DNA of 64,000 bases from Todiramphus chloris collaris (GCA_025345505.1 JANVCC010000011.1:8323098-8387097), one strand, 5' to 3'; shown: positions 23,796-37,519, numbered from the stretch's first letter. Program-made: numbers and translations. The notes: generated by a model from the sequence alone, not told the origin.

Positions 23796-26700
23796 TGAAT
23801 GGCAATGATACATCTGGGACAGTCAGAGGTTCTGACTAGCTTCTCAACCATCTACAAGCATTTTGCAAAATCACTAATCTGCTCTTCAGGTTTGTGCACA
23901 TCATCTGGAGAGCCTACATAGAGGTATGCATGTGTGCATATAAGCAGATTGTTAAAAATATGGGAGTATTCCATTAAGAAATGAGAAGATCAACGTGCCT
24001 GTGGCATCTTCATTTGTGGTGTGTTGTATTTGCTTTTCAATAATCTACCACTGCATACCCACACTGAACAGGAGTTTAAAAAAAAAAAAAGTTTATTAAA
24101 TGGGCATTGCACATTGTGCAGGTGAACAAAATGGTAAATAAACCAGTAGGCACAGTGTTTGAACACTGGTAGGAAAGGAAAGTTGTTTGCTTTCTCATAC
24201 ATTCTGTGTGTCTTGATCACTGTATGGTATGAGCAGTTGGTATAAATCTCTGTGGTATATTTGGAAGGGTGGGCTCTCCCTTTTGACAAGGCTTGAGCGG
24301 TCAAAAGGTTTAAAATGTGTTTTTTTAATCATTATCTTATTTTAGATGTCTTAGTTTTTAGCATCTCGTTTAGTACTTCAGAACTTTGTTTTTCAGTCTT
24401 TTTGAAATCAGTTGCAGCCGAGCGTTGTACATGCTTGGAAGAACCTGCTTAAGCTATCAGGATGGGAACCCATTGAAGAATGACACGAGTTTTTCCATGC
24501 TGTACAGATCTGTTTTGTTTGGAAATAATTATATTTATTGACTTGTTTCTTATGTACTAGAAGTGCAACTTCCTTGCCATGTATCTGGCTTATTTGGGCT
24601 GACTTCCTTTGTGTACTATCAGGTATAGTTAATTAGTGGGAGAGTGAAGATAATTTATTTTTTCTTAGATGATTTTCAGTAAATTTGGCTCTTCCCTAAT
24701 AGCTTGACTGTAGTGGGGTAATTCATAATTATGAATGTTTCTTTTTTTTTTTTTTAACTGAAGAAGTTGAAGTCCCAATACATTTTTTTTGCAGATATTT
24801 AAATTACTCACAATGAATGAAGAAAATACAGACTTCCACTTTTTTGAGTGCTGTAGGATTTTTAAGACAAGAAAATGTATCTGTTTCCTCAGGGTGATTC
24901 ATAATGCTTCTGTGGATTTATATCATCCTATGAATCTTAAACATTGAACTTAACATAAGAATATTCTACCTCGAGTACTAGAATAATATTACCCCTTACA
25001 CTAGCAAGGGAGGGATGGATACTGCATCTTCATGATAGCTACTTGTAGAGATGTATTCTTGTAGAGATTTATGGGGATGCTGATAAATTGCTATGCTTTC
25101 TTTTCACTTGCTCCCGTTTCCTTGTCACTGTACCTTAATGATTTGTATTTAATATCTGTAGGCATTGAATTAAACAGTACGAGGTAACGACATACCCAGA
25201 TTTAAGTATGTGACATGGCAAACACATTTGTAACTGTTAAAAGTAAGTGTATTTACTGCTTTTTAAAACTACTCCCATATTTCTCAATGTCTGTTCAAGA
25301 TAATCAGTATTGCACTGGGACACAAACATTCAATTTTCTTATGTTTTAAACAACAGATATGTTTTTTACCATTGCAATTGTCATGCTACTAAAAAAATTG
25401 TTTTGCTGCTAATCTGTTAATGATACAGAGGAGGCTTAGTCGCTTCTGCTAGACACAGAAAACAACCTTGAGTCAGTTTGTAGTGTTGAAATATTAAATG
25501 TTAACCTAGTCTGGGTTAAGAGGAAGGGTGTGAGAATCCATGTATTCTAGGTAGCTGTGAACTGTCTTTGACATGAGGCTGGGAGTGTCATTTTGCAAGA
25601 GAAAACAGTGTCAGAATTCTGTAAAAGCTTTGGTCTCTTTGCTTGGAGTCACTGTGTGAAAGAACATTAGTAATCTGGCAGCATCAGATCCAGATGGCAA
25701 AGCTATTCCTGAGTATCCCCCTGAGCCTGCTGTGACAGTGGCCTAAAGGGAGAGCAAAACTTTGGGGGGGAGGGGGGAATCTGCTTTGTATCTTCATTGC
25801 GTAAAATCCATTGATAATAAGTTTATTGCAAAGTATTTTGGAAATAGTATCTAATTTCAAGGCCGACAACCTAGTAAGTGTGTGGGGACTTATTCCTTTT
25901 TATCTTAATAATTATGTATATATGAAACCAAATAAAGTAAAAACTTAAATTAGAAGAACTGTGCTTTGAGCCAGAAATGGTGGAGATGGTAGAAACAGGG
26001 ATTTGCAGTCATCAGTGGATATTTGCATTTGCTGACAATTTTATATGGCTCAGTAGCAGCTAGAATTGAGTGTCTGATTGTATCCTACAACATTTTACTA
26101 TTGCCTTACAAATATTTGTGGACATTTATATTAGTTTTGGTTTTCAATTCTATGACCTTCTATAAACTCAAACAAAAAAAAAGCCTAATGTACTCTACAG
26201 GCTTCTATAACCCAAAGAAAACCAGATCCCTGCTCAAACAACATTAAATAGTATTAGGATGTTTTACTCTTTCACACACTAGCTGGGCTTACCATGGTAG
26301 AGACTGGTGGTTTTTTAATGATAAGGCCTTGGCCAAATTCTGTTACCTTCTGTCTGAGCAGGCAGATTCCTGCAAGTATTGCTTTTATAAAACAACAAAC
26401 TGTTTTCTGTGTCTGCAAGGCTCAAATTTGTTACATTTTCTTCTTCGAATCAGGATGAAGGATTTTTAGGTGGGAGTGACTTTTTGGTTTTTGTTTGTTT
26501 GTTTGTTGGTAATGTAGTTCTATGGCTTACTTTTTACAGTACCTGGAAGTTTTTATATAGTAGAGCCCTGAAGTACTTTAATTGGAAAGTAAGTTAGGGA
26601 AAGGGGAAGGGAAGTAACAAAGGTGAAGACATGAAAATAAATTATACCAAATTTACATAGGCAGTGCTTAAACAACTCCATCTGAAGACTCTATGTTACA

Positions 26701-28597
26701 TTGACTCACACTTAATACTAATTAATTCCAAGAAATAAACTTTGAAATATTCCTGAAATGACTGGAAGGGCAGTGTGTAGATTTGAATCAAAATTTGCAT
26801 AAGCTGAAATCTAAGGGGAGTAATCAGTAGGGGGTATGTTCCTTTAAGATATTTTATCATATTAAAAAATGGAATAGTAGAAATTGTAAGGTGTTGGAAC
26901 AGTTTTGCTTAGATGGAATCAACAAGAATATATTGAAGTGCAGATGGAGTCTGTTGCTGACATTACTTTACATCTTTTTACCTGTACTGTACTGGCCTGA
27001 CTGTCATTACAGCAATCTAAAGCCTGTTACCTGCTGCTGTTTCCTCTATAATGGGATTTTTGGTAGCTTTGATCGAAAAGGTAATAGATACTAAAAAAAT
27101 GGCATGTATTTGCATATGGCATTTTTTTCTCTTCTGTGTTTGAATTCAGTAATGCTTTTTTATGAAGACTTTTTTTTTTTAAAGGTGCACTGCATACCTA
27201 TATGTATACTGAATACTTCTTTCCGTGTTCAGTGTTGAAAAATACTGCTAAACCTTTTGTAACAGCAAAAATAAATGTGAAGTTGTACAAAATTAATATC
27301 AGCAAGGCACCTAAACAGAAAATACTGTGCTATTTTCAAGAAAAATAAAATCTGTAGTATTACTTTATGACTAATGTCTAAAAATAAATACCATATGCCT
27401 TGCAAAATATCATCTGTTCTCTTGAAAAGAAAATTTGTTGGTGCCTTTTGCTTACTGTACCTATTTAATTTAGTTGTCTGTGGTGTCTCATTATAGTCAT
27501 TGTTCTGGATACTGATGTTTTAGAGCACAATTCTTTAAAGTTATTTTAAGTAGACAAAACTGTTACTTTAAAAGTTACTGGGGTTTTTTTTTTTGTTTTA
27601 TTTTGGGTTTTTTGGGGGTTGTTTTTTTTGTTTTTTTAATTGAATATCATGAAAATAGCAAAGCAGATTACTTTTCTTGGGCCTGGAGAAAGTGCAGGCT
27701 TTATAAAAATCTTGTGTGTGGAATTTCCAGTCATCCACTTCTATTGTGGCTTATTCAGATGAAAACTTGCTAGCAATGTGATAACACCTGAGAAAGCACC
27801 CCACAGTCTCAGTTAATCTTGCTTGATTGTTCAACTCATCTGAGCCCTAGCTTCTCCCTCTGGAATATGTTGTGTACTAAACTCATTTAAACAGGAGAAA
27901 TTAAGTAAGCACGGAGCTTTTTAGAATGGTCATTTTGGGGATTGACAAACATCCTCAGCTTTCTTTTCTGCATCTTCATTTGCAGGCTTGGATGGGTTCC
28001 CAGTTGATTGAGGTCTTACCTGAGTGCAAAAAAGCTAATCGGCCAAAATGACACTAAAGAAAATAGATGAGATTCCATTTCGGCTCACTGCAGAGAAGAA
28101 AAACTTGATTTTCCTTTAGAGATTTTTTCAAGACTAATTGGGTGCCATTAGAGAAGCTTTTAAGAGGAGGAGATGAAACTTAGAAGTACCTTCATAGACT
28201 TCAGCTTTCTTAGTATAGGCATATTGTACTTGGTTAGCGTGATAGTGGGACATAATGCCAACAATTAAAAAAACCCCAAACAGCAGAAAAACAACAAACT
28301 TTGGGCAACTGAATGAGCTTTTTATTAAATGCAAATGTGTGAATAGAGGAGTGTTCAGTACAGAAACTATCCTGAGACTGTTGAATAATTATCTGCTCAT
28401 CCTTGCACTCTGAAATTTGTTGTTTTGGTTTGGGTTTTGTACGGATTGTTTTCTTGTCATTACTGATTTGGCTGTAAATGTGATGGGATTTTTTTTTCTG
28501 TTTTTTTTTCTTCAGACACTACAGTCAAAGCATTTCTGTCGTCATGTTGTTGTAGCTTGTCTTTTTAGAAATGCTCTGCCACCCTAATAAAGATTTT
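23796..28597 (+). other. CDKL5: CDKL5 intron 1, no recognised element
   Basis: About 4.8 kb of AT-rich intron with poly-A/T runs and a T/G-rich tract at 27580-27637. An A/C-rich patch occurs at about 28262-28300. No exon or RNA gene is recognised. Confidence 0.5.
27580..27637 (+). repeat. T/G-rich low-complexity tract
   Basis: About 58 bp of GTTTT repeats with T runs. Confidence 0.8.
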
Positions 28598-28704
28598 GGA
28601 GGAGGTCCTGAGCACCTTGATTGAATGCCTTTGTCCTGCTTTGAGCAGGAGTGGGCCAGGCATCTCCTCTCTTCTCTTCCACTCAGAATTATTCTGTGAT
28701 TCTC
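28598..28704 (+). mobile_element. CR1 LINE 3' tip, sense
   Basis: A short fragment resembling the last 100 bp or so of a CR1. It reads gaggtcctgagcaccttgat, a body rich in ctgctttgagcagga, and a tail attctgtgattct that matches the CR1 terminal octamer repeat. It is more diverged than the other copies, hence the lower confidence. Confidence 0.6.
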
Positions 28705-30767
28705 ATCTGGTCCACCTCCTTCATAGCTCTGCTGCTCACTTCTGGAACCCATTTTTTTTTCCACAGCTGAATGTGGTTATTGGTACACCATCCAAACGTT
28801 CTCAAAGACAACTGCTGCTTTACATTCTTTCTCTCCTCTTATTTTCCTTATGACTACATATACTATATAGTACAGATATATTTTTATAAATATATATGTG
28901 TATATAAAATATATATTGTATATATACAGCAAGTGGTGCATTTGTGTCTGTTAGCAGTTGGTGTATCTAGAGCTTCTTGCATCTTTGCTTCTACAGTCTG
29001 ACAAGTTATGTGGTGTCTTGAGTTTATTGTATGAAAGCTGATACTTGCAGTTTCAGTTGTGGGTGTTGGGAAGCTGGTTAGTAAATTGGTAAGTACTTTC
29101 CAGTGAATTAAATTACATGTTATAAAGGTGTGCATTTGTAATTAAGGTAGTATGTTTGAGTGTAGCTGGTTTACACACTGATGCCAAATGACCCGTGAGT
29201 GTTGAAAAGCACGCTGATCTAAGTTACTCGTTGAAAGAGAAGCTGAGTGTAGGTGTAGATTTTCTGGAAGCCAAGCCTGTAGCAAATGTTGATTCCTTCC
29301 TTGCAGCTGTAAAAGCCCTTATCTGAGTTTTCTAATCTTTTCATAGAAGATGAGCTATTGAAGCTCAGTGTTGTGGTTACAAGCGTGGTACTTCTGTTAC
29401 AGCTAGTGAAGATGTTCTTGGCAGACTGACATTTTTCTAGTGTGGTCTCTGCTGTCCTGGAGAGGACTAGAGCCTTGTGCTCTTATTTCCTGTTATCTTG
29501 AGTTGCTATGTGAAAGCTAATTGGTTAGTGTTAATTGAAGGCTTGTCAAGGTTTTGCCTTCGTTTCTCTGTGGAACTTAATAGACAGTAGAGCCTCTAGA
29601 CACTGTGGCTGTGTTTTTGTACTTCAGGTCTCTTGCAGATTTATGTGCAGAACTGGTGTAACACTTCGTAACACATCTGCAGATGAAAAAGATCACCTCA
29701 GACTGACTTGGATTAGATCTAAAAAACTAAGGTAATCTTTGGTTTTTTTCATTTGTATTTGAAGGTCTGTGAGTGAGGAGAAATGGCATTTCAAGATCAA
29801 CGTGGTCGTATACTTTGTCAGGGTGTGGGTGCTGGGGCCCTTAGTCAGTAGGTGGCTTGCTACTGAAACATTTGTGCATGTGAATGAACTGGAACACAGC
29901 ACCAGTGGCTGATGCTTATATTGTGGTGGCTTTGGTTTGTACACTTTTCTTAAGTGTTTTACATAAGCTTACGATAAAGAATATTTTCAGTACTAGACAG
30001 CTTTGACTTCTCACAGCAGTAGATTTTCTTTAAAATATTCTTGATATATTGAAATATTTTATAAGAATTATGAGGGAAATTTATTTATTTATTTAGTTCA
30101 GTGTAAATCTACCATCACAGGACTTATTTTTAACTAATTAGGCCAGAAATGAAAATAAATTGGGCTTTAAGTATTAAAAGCATGTTTTCCTTGCTGAATT
30201 CAAACTGGCATATTCTGTGCCCAAACATTTTACCTAAAATAATCCGGATAAATTTAAATGGGCAATGAACTGTTGAAAGGACATCAATTAAATGAGCTCT
30301 GGTTTGATTTCTTAATGAATTACATTTGTTTAGTGAGCATTTGACAGCGCCTCTGTTACGGCTAAAATAAGTGTTATTATACCTAAACTTTTAGTATCTT
30401 AAATTCTTGAACTTCGAAACTTTAATGGTTTGCCACTTCAGTTGGATGCTTGAGACAGACTTAAATACTATTTCTCCTTTTCATTTTCACTACACATTTG
30501 TTTCAGCATGTTTGCTGAGGAAGTAGCCACAACTTTACAAACAGCTTTGAGGAGAGCTTACCTATGTACAGTGTGTCTGGGGAGAGGATTTCCTTTTTTC
30601 TCATATAACAGAAAAGAATGCAGAATTTTTGATGGCATGATGCATTTAAAAAGTGTGTGAAGATAAGAAATCTTTTACTTTACTTTTGGAACCAAGTACT
30701 GCAAGATCTCATTGCTTCATGTTTTTAGGTTCAAATGTATTTGCCTTCCTAATGATGACATTTGACA
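28705..30767 (+). other. CDKL5: CDKL5 intron 1, no recognised gene
   Basis: AT-rich intron containing a 70-bp TA/TG dinucleotide-rich tract at about 28858-28927. No exon or RNA gene is recognised. Confidence 0.5.
28858..28927. repeat. TA-rich dinucleotide tract
   Basis: Interrupted TA/TG repeat, almost entirely A and T. Confidence 0.8.
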
Positions 30768-31210
30768 TTCATAGCATCATATCATAGAATGGTTTGGGTT
30801 GAAAAGCATGTTGAAGATCATCAAGTTCCAACCTGCACTGCCATGGGCAGGGACACTTTCCATTAGACCAGGTTGCTCAAAGCCCCATGCAACCTGGCCT
30901 AGAACACTTCCAGGGATGGGACATCCACAGCCACTCTGGGCAACTTGTTTCAGTGCCTCACCACTCTCACAGTGAAGAACTTCTTCCTAGTTTTTATTCT
31001 AAATCTACCCCCTTTCAGTTTGAAACCATTAGCCCTATGAGGGAGTGTCCTATCACTACACTCCCTCATAACAAGTCCCTCCTCATCTTTCCTGTAGGTC
31101 TCTCTCCTTTCAGTACTGGAAAGCAGCTATAAGGTCTCCCTGGAGCCTTCTCTTTTCCAGGCCATACAACCTCAGCTCTCAACCTGTCCTCACAGGGAAG
31201 GTGGTCCAGC
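30768..31210 (-). mobile_element. CR1 LINE 3'-end fragment, antisense (best preserved)
   Basis: The + strand starts with cat-rich CR1 tail repeats (atcatatcatagaatggttt) and proceeds through gccatgggcagggacacttt, gaacacttccagggatggga, gaagaacttcttcctag and tcctatcactaca, ending in cctcacagggaaggtggtcc. All are characteristic reverse-complement CR1 stretches in the right order. This is the longest and least diverged CR1 copy in the window, about 440 bp. It carries no functional ORF. Confidence 0.9.
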
Positions 31211-32653
31211 TGTTTTTTAGTTTTTAAGAAAACCGTATACTGAACACAATTGAACATAACCTTATTTAGAAAAAAATCCATCAGTGCTTCTTTCAGCACA
31301 CTTTAAATAGTTGCTTTTGTTTGCAGTGTGAATATATGTGAATCTCAGATGAAATTTCGTGTGATGGATGTACGTGTTAATGTGTGCTGGGGAGTCTTTC
31401 AGCATGCCTGAAGTTAAACACGTTCTATGTTCTATTTCTAGCATTACTTAGCTGCCACTGCTGTTTACAGGCTGAATTAGAAGTTAGATCATTGCATTTC
31501 ACCACCACTGGATCTACGGGCACAAAATTGTTTTAAGTTCTCAATTGGCCAAGTTCTCAGCTTGCCAAGAAGCAAGCCTGATAGTTGGAAAATGTGCTAA
31601 TGGATTCTTTCCCCCACCCCCAATTAATTGAACTTCAAGAGCTAGAATATTTTTGTGAAGTGAATTGAGAGTTTATTATTGGAGCAGATTCAAGTACTAT
31701 AAGGAGAAGTTCTTCGAAGGGAAGAGAAAAAAAGGCTTGCTTTTACATAAGCAAAAGAAAAGGGCTGGTACCTCCTCCTCACACCCCCAAACAAGATGAG
31801 AATGGTATGAGATTTTGCATCTCTGTTTTTAATTGCAAATTAATAAAAATGGCAGTATAATTTGCTTTCACATCTCAGGGCAATAATGACAGACTTTGTA
31901 ATTTGAGAAATTGTCTCTTACAGTGCTGGAGACAGTTAATGTTTTCCTTATACTTGTGTTCTTTGAAGTGAATGTTGTTCTCCAAAACGCTGGACAAATC
32001 TCTTGCCTCCTACTCAGATTCTAGCAGATCCTGATGTGATAAGTGTATCTCTTACACCCTCGTGCAGGTGCAGTTCCTTTGTTAATTCATCAGCTGCTAT
32101 CTTTACAGGTTTGTCAATGTATAATTTCTTCAGTTCAAAGTGTGGCTTTATTTTACAAGGGTTTTCTATGTACAGCGTTCAGAAAGCAGTTGTCTGTATC
32201 AGTCTTCCAGTCCACAGGTGTGGGGGGGATCTGGTTTTCTCTTGGCTTTCTTGGTGCTTTTTCTGCACTGAATACATGTTGCTTATTACTGGAATGGCTT
32301 AGGCTTTTATAGCAGATCTTCCAACTATGAAGGAAGATATCCATGGTAACCTCTTTGCATTTTTGTAGAGTTCACATTGTGAACTTACACTAAAAATATG
32401 AAATAAACTTTCTTTTTCTTGCTTGGACAACTTGGGACCTCTTTAAAAGTGCTCAAAAGAGAGTAAGCTTTGATTCTGAGGAAGGTTTTGGCTTTCATTT
32501 TTAGAAAGTATAGAGAGTAGAAGAAGTAGTCCCATTTATTCACATTGATTTTCAGTGAAGTAACCATTTAGCTGAACTTCTAAAAAAATAAATACTGGAA
32601 GGAGAAATTTGCCCCCTTCATTGAAAGTAGGTGCATGCAAGTGTACATTTCAC

Positions 32654-32672
32654 TGTGTGTGTGTGTGTGTGT
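32654..32672 (+). repeat. (TG)n microsatellite
   Basis: A pure TG dinucleotide run of 19 bases. Confidence 0.95.
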
Positions 32673-34425
32673 ATAATTATGGAGAGATTTAAAAACTCCA
32701 AATGTTAACTTTTTATATCTGTATAGTTAATTGCAGATGTATTTACAAGGGGTTTTGGCCATTGCTTTGTATGAGAACCAGTTACAAAACTTACCAGTCA
32801 TATTTCTAGGACCAAACTTGGTCAAACCCTCATTTTGTCAAGCTGAGTGAACTGTAATCATTATTTCAGTAAAAAAAAAAAAAATTCCCCAACATGCATA
32901 TAATGTACTGTTCTTGGCAGATGGGGGATTTGGGGGATTTTACATGAGGGAACAAAGCAAATGGAGGGGAAAACATATTTAGATTGGACCACTCTTTGGA
33001 CTAAAAGACCCGTGATGGCAAGAGATGTCACATTATAACTATTTCTTGTTGAATTTGTTGAAAAAGGCAAAGCTATTGCATACTCTCCCCCCCGCCCCCA
33101 GCCCCCCTCTCCCAGTTACAGTCCTCAAAAGTTAATCTATAAACTAGTTCAGTTTTATTCCCCCCCTTTTATTTTTTTCTCTCTTAAATTCTTGTGTTGG
33201 ACTGTTTTATCCTCCTTATTGTGAACTTAACTGTTAGTTTTCATATAGATGAAGTCATTTAAAGGTATTGTAAATTCTCCTGCAAAGAGGGTAGGGGAAT
33301 AGAATAACACTAATCAGGTAACACTTGACTAAAATTTTGAAACTTTACTAAATATGAAAACCATCATTACTCTTTATAGTGTCTGTATACTTGCTTTCTT
33401 GGAAAAAAGGTGCCATATCCATTGGGTGACAATAACACATTTTATGTCCATTTTACATTACAGGCAGCTAATTAGATTTATTCTTTTTAAAACACTGAGA
33501 AAGCAGGCAGGGAATATAGCCTGGTTTTTGCCATTATTCAGCATTAACAATGGAGAAGAGAAGGTGGCTTCTAAAGTTGGGTACTTAATGCAAATTCATT
33601 CTCTTGCATAAGCTATAGAGCAATAGAAAACACTGTCATTAAAACTGACTCATAGCGTTCAGCAGAAGGTGTGTTTCAAGCTGTAAAAGTGCTAAGAGAA
33701 TTATTGTAGTCTAGTAAATAGCTTACAGTGGGAAAAGTACTTCAGCTGCATTTTGTTGCAAAACGCTCCTGTACAAATTGTCTTGTAAGTATTTTGCTTT
33801 TGAAATCCGAGTATGAAAGCAGAGCAATGGAGTTACTCTAAACTACTGAGTATTTCAATCAGTTGAAGAATGGACGCAAATAGACTGTGAAATGCATTTA
33901 ACATCCATGTTTGAAATTCCAGCTCAGGATGGAGACTCTTACATAACTTGATTGTGGTTTAGTTAGGGGGGAGGCGTGTCTCCTATACATTGCAAAAATC
34001 TTTCTCTAGCAGTGGGTATTCAGCTCTGTAAAGTGGTGCTTTGATAGGTTTGGCTGGGTTGGGGTTTTTTTGAGATACGAGTAGATGGGAATAGAAGATT
34101 TGTATCTAGCACCACAAGAGCCACAAAGTGTTAAACTTGCTTTCCAGCTGGTTTAGCGTGCAGTCTCAGCGGCAAAGAAAGTGGTATAATCCAAAAGCGA
34201 TTACAAGAATTACTTCTTTTTGTCTGAGTAAATAGCATATCTCATGTTCTACCTGGGTTAGAAAGGAAAGTGGGAAGTCCTCTTCCAGTGTTAGGAAGGC
34301 ACAAAGAGAGTGTTAGTGGAAAGAAATAATATGGTGCAGTTAGAACTGTAATCTTACGTTATTTCCCTACCTGTTGGGCAGTGGCTTTGGTTGCATGTGC
34401 TAGTCTAAGCATGGGGTCAGTGTGT

Positions 34426-34443
34426 TGCTGCTGCTGCTGCTGC
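34426..34443 (+). repeat. (TGC/CTG)6 microsatellite
   Basis: Six perfect TGC units (CTG class) inside intron 1. Confidence 0.95.
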
Positions 34444-34917
34444 TTTATGGTTACTGCCTGTGGTGGATGATGAGATGGTTCCATATGCACCCATTCAGTT
34501 CTACTTTCTAGATGACCAATATTTAGGCTTGTTAATAGATGTATAAGGGTTTGTACAACTCGCTGCAAGCAAGAGACACCAGCTTCGTCTTTTTCATTTG
34601 AAGAGTCTTTAACCTTAGAAACTCACTAGCAGCCTCTGTCTGTAGGTATAACTGAACTTTGGGAAGTTCTTTTTAATCCTCTGAGACATGGTATTCCCTA
34701 GACTGCTGTCAGCCCTTGTTTTGTTAGAGTTTTTAACTTTCTTTTTACAGAAAATAAATAATAATGATTTGCTGGCAGTAGACTTTTGCATTCAGATCTC
34801 CTAAATTACTTCTATATCCCTTAATGTTACAAGACTATTTGTACAGGAAGTAAGTAGATATATTAGAAAAAGGAAAGTTAGTTATGCAAATATTGACTTT
34901 TGGGTGCTGTGAGTCAG

Positions 34918-35125
34918 TACTTCTTTTGTTTTTCTTTTTCCTTTTTTCTTTCATTCCAGAGCTCTTCCCTGTATGCCAGCCTTTCACTCTCTTCTTCCGT
35001 GACTCCCTGGAGTAGCTTCCCTTCTTCCTTCACCCACCCTTCTTTCCCTTTGCCAGGGGCATTGCCTTCCTTCTTTTTTTCCCTTCTCCCCCCCCCACAC
35101 CCCCCCCCCCCCCCCCCCCCCCCCC
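34918..35125 (+). repeat. Pyrimidine-rich tract ending in a C26 run
   Basis: About 200 bases strongly biased to C and T on the + strand. It ends in C9, acac and then C26 (35100-35125), followed by AG. The minus strand is a long G run. Open frames predicted on either strand here are compositional artefacts. The exact C count may be unreliable in the assembly. Confidence 0.9.
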
Positions 35126-36755
35126 AGCTTTATAATTAAACTTAGAAGACTCAAAGGATAGAGAACCACATGAAAGATGGAAATCAGGATTATGAGGTTT
35201 TTTATTACCTTTCCCTTGGTAGACCTGCCAACACTGTTTACTGTTTAGATGCATCTCCTTTTTCTCAAGACCTGTTTTTCAGGTCTCTTTTGGGTCACTT
35301 ACATATCCAGACATGCTTTTGCTGCCATGGGAATCTCCCATGCAAGAAGCCATCCACATTCCAGAGAGAAACTGTTTAGGCACTTAGGAAGCCATCTGCT
35401 TGGGAGAAAGGCCACGCACCTGCCATTTCCTATTTACATTTAAATATTTTTCCACTGATACAAAAATTTATAATCTGGATCATTCTTCACATTATAGTGA
35501 CTAACTTGTAAATACTACTTTGTAACTTTTTTGGTGTTTTTTTTCCTGAGGTAGGTCATGCCTTTCAGTAGAAAACTCTTCTATTTAGACATTTTTGCCA
35601 GAACAATAATGTTGACTAGGGCTGTGGGGATTATTTCATTGGGCTTTTATTTTAAATACTAGACTTTTGTACAGAAATACTAGTTTGTAGCATGGTTTGT
35701 TGGATATGTATATTTTGCCAGTGTATTGGTGGTGGTGGATGAACGTATAGAACAAGTAAAGGCTGTATCTGTGTTAGGGAAATTTGTCTGAACATTCATG
35801 CTTCTAATAAAGAAGATAGTTTTCATGTTCCGTGTGCTTTTTAGAATATCTTGATTTCCTTTCAACTGTTAAATGGGAATCACTAGGCTGAAATAGCAGG
35901 AGAAACTTCTAATTAATTTTTTTTTAAAGTCATTATGGAGGCTGGCATTGAAACAGTGCTGTCTATTATTTAAAAAATAATAAAAGTTATTACCACATCC
36001 TGTATCCAGAGATGAATCTAATTACCTCCTAATGTTTTTGAAGTTTTTTCCTGAGTCATCTGGTGAGATTTTCATTTACCTCAAGGCTCATAGTTTACTG
36101 CGCCAATTCTTTTCATGCAAAGAACCAGTACCATAGCATGGTTTCAAACATTACATCTTTGTAAGTTTCTTGATAGCAACACCTAGAGGCCTTCAACGCA
36201 GCAAAAAAAAAGTTTCCTTATCAAAGAGCTTAATATCTAATTAAAGGCAAGACCCAAGAATGCATGTAACAGTTGAAATAAGCAGCAGATGAAAAGTGAA
36301 CAACCTAAGTGATTAAAAGTCTTCGCAATTACATTTCCCTTGTGGGTTGACCCTGGATGGATGTCAGGTGCCCACCAAAGCTGCTTTATCACTCCCCGTC
36401 CTCAGGTGGACAGGGGAGAGAAAAATGTAACACAAGGCTTGTAGGTTGAGATAAAGACAGGGAGAGATCACTCCCTAGTTACCACCACAGGCAAAACAGA
36501 CTCAACTTGGGGAAAATTTATTTAATTTATTAGCAATCTAATTAGAATAGGATGAGAAATAAAACCAAATATTAAAACACCTTCCCCTCACCACCCCTCC
36601 CTTATTCCCAGGCTTAACTTCACTTCCTATTTCTCTACCTCCTCCCCACCCCAGTGGTGCAGGGGTACAAGGGTGGGGGTTGCAGTCAGTTTATCACATG
36701 CTGTTTCTGCTGCTCCTTCCTCTTCAGGGAGATGACTTCTCAAAATTTTCCTGTT

Positions 36756-37130
36756 CTCCAGCATGGGGTCCCTTCCACGTGAGCCAGTTGTCCACAAACT
36801 TCTCCAGTGTGAGTCCTTCCCATGGGCTGCGGTTCTTCACAAGCTGCTCCAGCATGGTTCCCTTCCATGGGGTTTAATCCTTCAGGAACAGACTGCTCTA
36901 GTGTGGGTCCTCTATGGGGTCACAAGTCCTGCCAGCAAAACTGCTCCAGCATGGGCTTCTCTCTCTGTGGGTCCACAGGTCCTGCCAGGAGCCTCTTCTA
37001 TCACAGGCTTTCTGTGGGGTCACAGCCTCCTTTGGGCAATCACCTGCTCCACTGTGGGCTACTCCATGGGCTGCAGGTGGATGTCTGCTCCACTCTTAAC
37101 CTCCGTGGGCTGCAGGAGGACAGTTGGCCT
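36756..37130. repeat. Degenerate ~45-bp tandem units within the LTR
   Basis: At least six units begin with CTGCTCCAG(C/T)(A/G)TGGG or close variants (near 36756, 36801, 36844, 36892, 36941, 37047), followed by a gggctgcagg or ggggtcac motif. This internal repetition belongs to the LTR family rather than to host sequence. Confidence 0.65.
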
Positions 37131-37519
37131 CACCATGGTCTTCACTGTGGATTGCAGGGGAATCTCTGCTTGGGTATTTGCAGCATGTCCTCTCCCTCCT
37201 TCTTCACTCACCGTGGTGCCTGCAGACTTGTTTTTCTCACATATTTTCAGTCTTTTCTCTGGCTGCAATTCCTGTTGTGCAGCAACTTTTCCTTTTCTTA
37301 CAGAGGTGCTGCCACTGCCACTAATGGCCTTGGCCTTTGCCAGCAGTGGGGTTGTCTTGGAGCTGGCTGCATTGGCTTCATCAGACATTGGGGAAGCTTC
37401 TGGGAGCTTCTCACATAAGCTGCTTCTGTAGCCCCTCTCCTGCTTTTCCCTCCATTCCCTTCCCCCTCCCTCCCAAAAAACAAACCAAACAAAATGCCAA
37501 ACAACATCTCCCCCCCCCC

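Larger units (their letters stand above)
31211..36340 (+). other. CDKL5: CDKL5 intron 1, microsatellite- and pyrimidine-rich part
   Basis: AT-rich intron with a (TG)n run at 32654-32672, C-rich patches near 33087-33116, a CTG trinucleotide run at 34426-34443, and the large pyrimidine tract at 34918-35125. No exon or RNA gene is recognised. Confidence 0.5.

Noticed and set aside
37059..37388. 109-codon minus-strand frame as a gene
   Set aside because: It is in the sense direction of the LTR but inside non-coding LTR sequence, and nothing indicates translation.
36763..37431. 222-codon + frame (and an overlapping 198-codon frame) as a protein gene
   Set aside because: It lies wholly within the antisense LTR and its ~45-bp repeats. 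It is the reverse strand of a retroviral LTR and has no domain signature.
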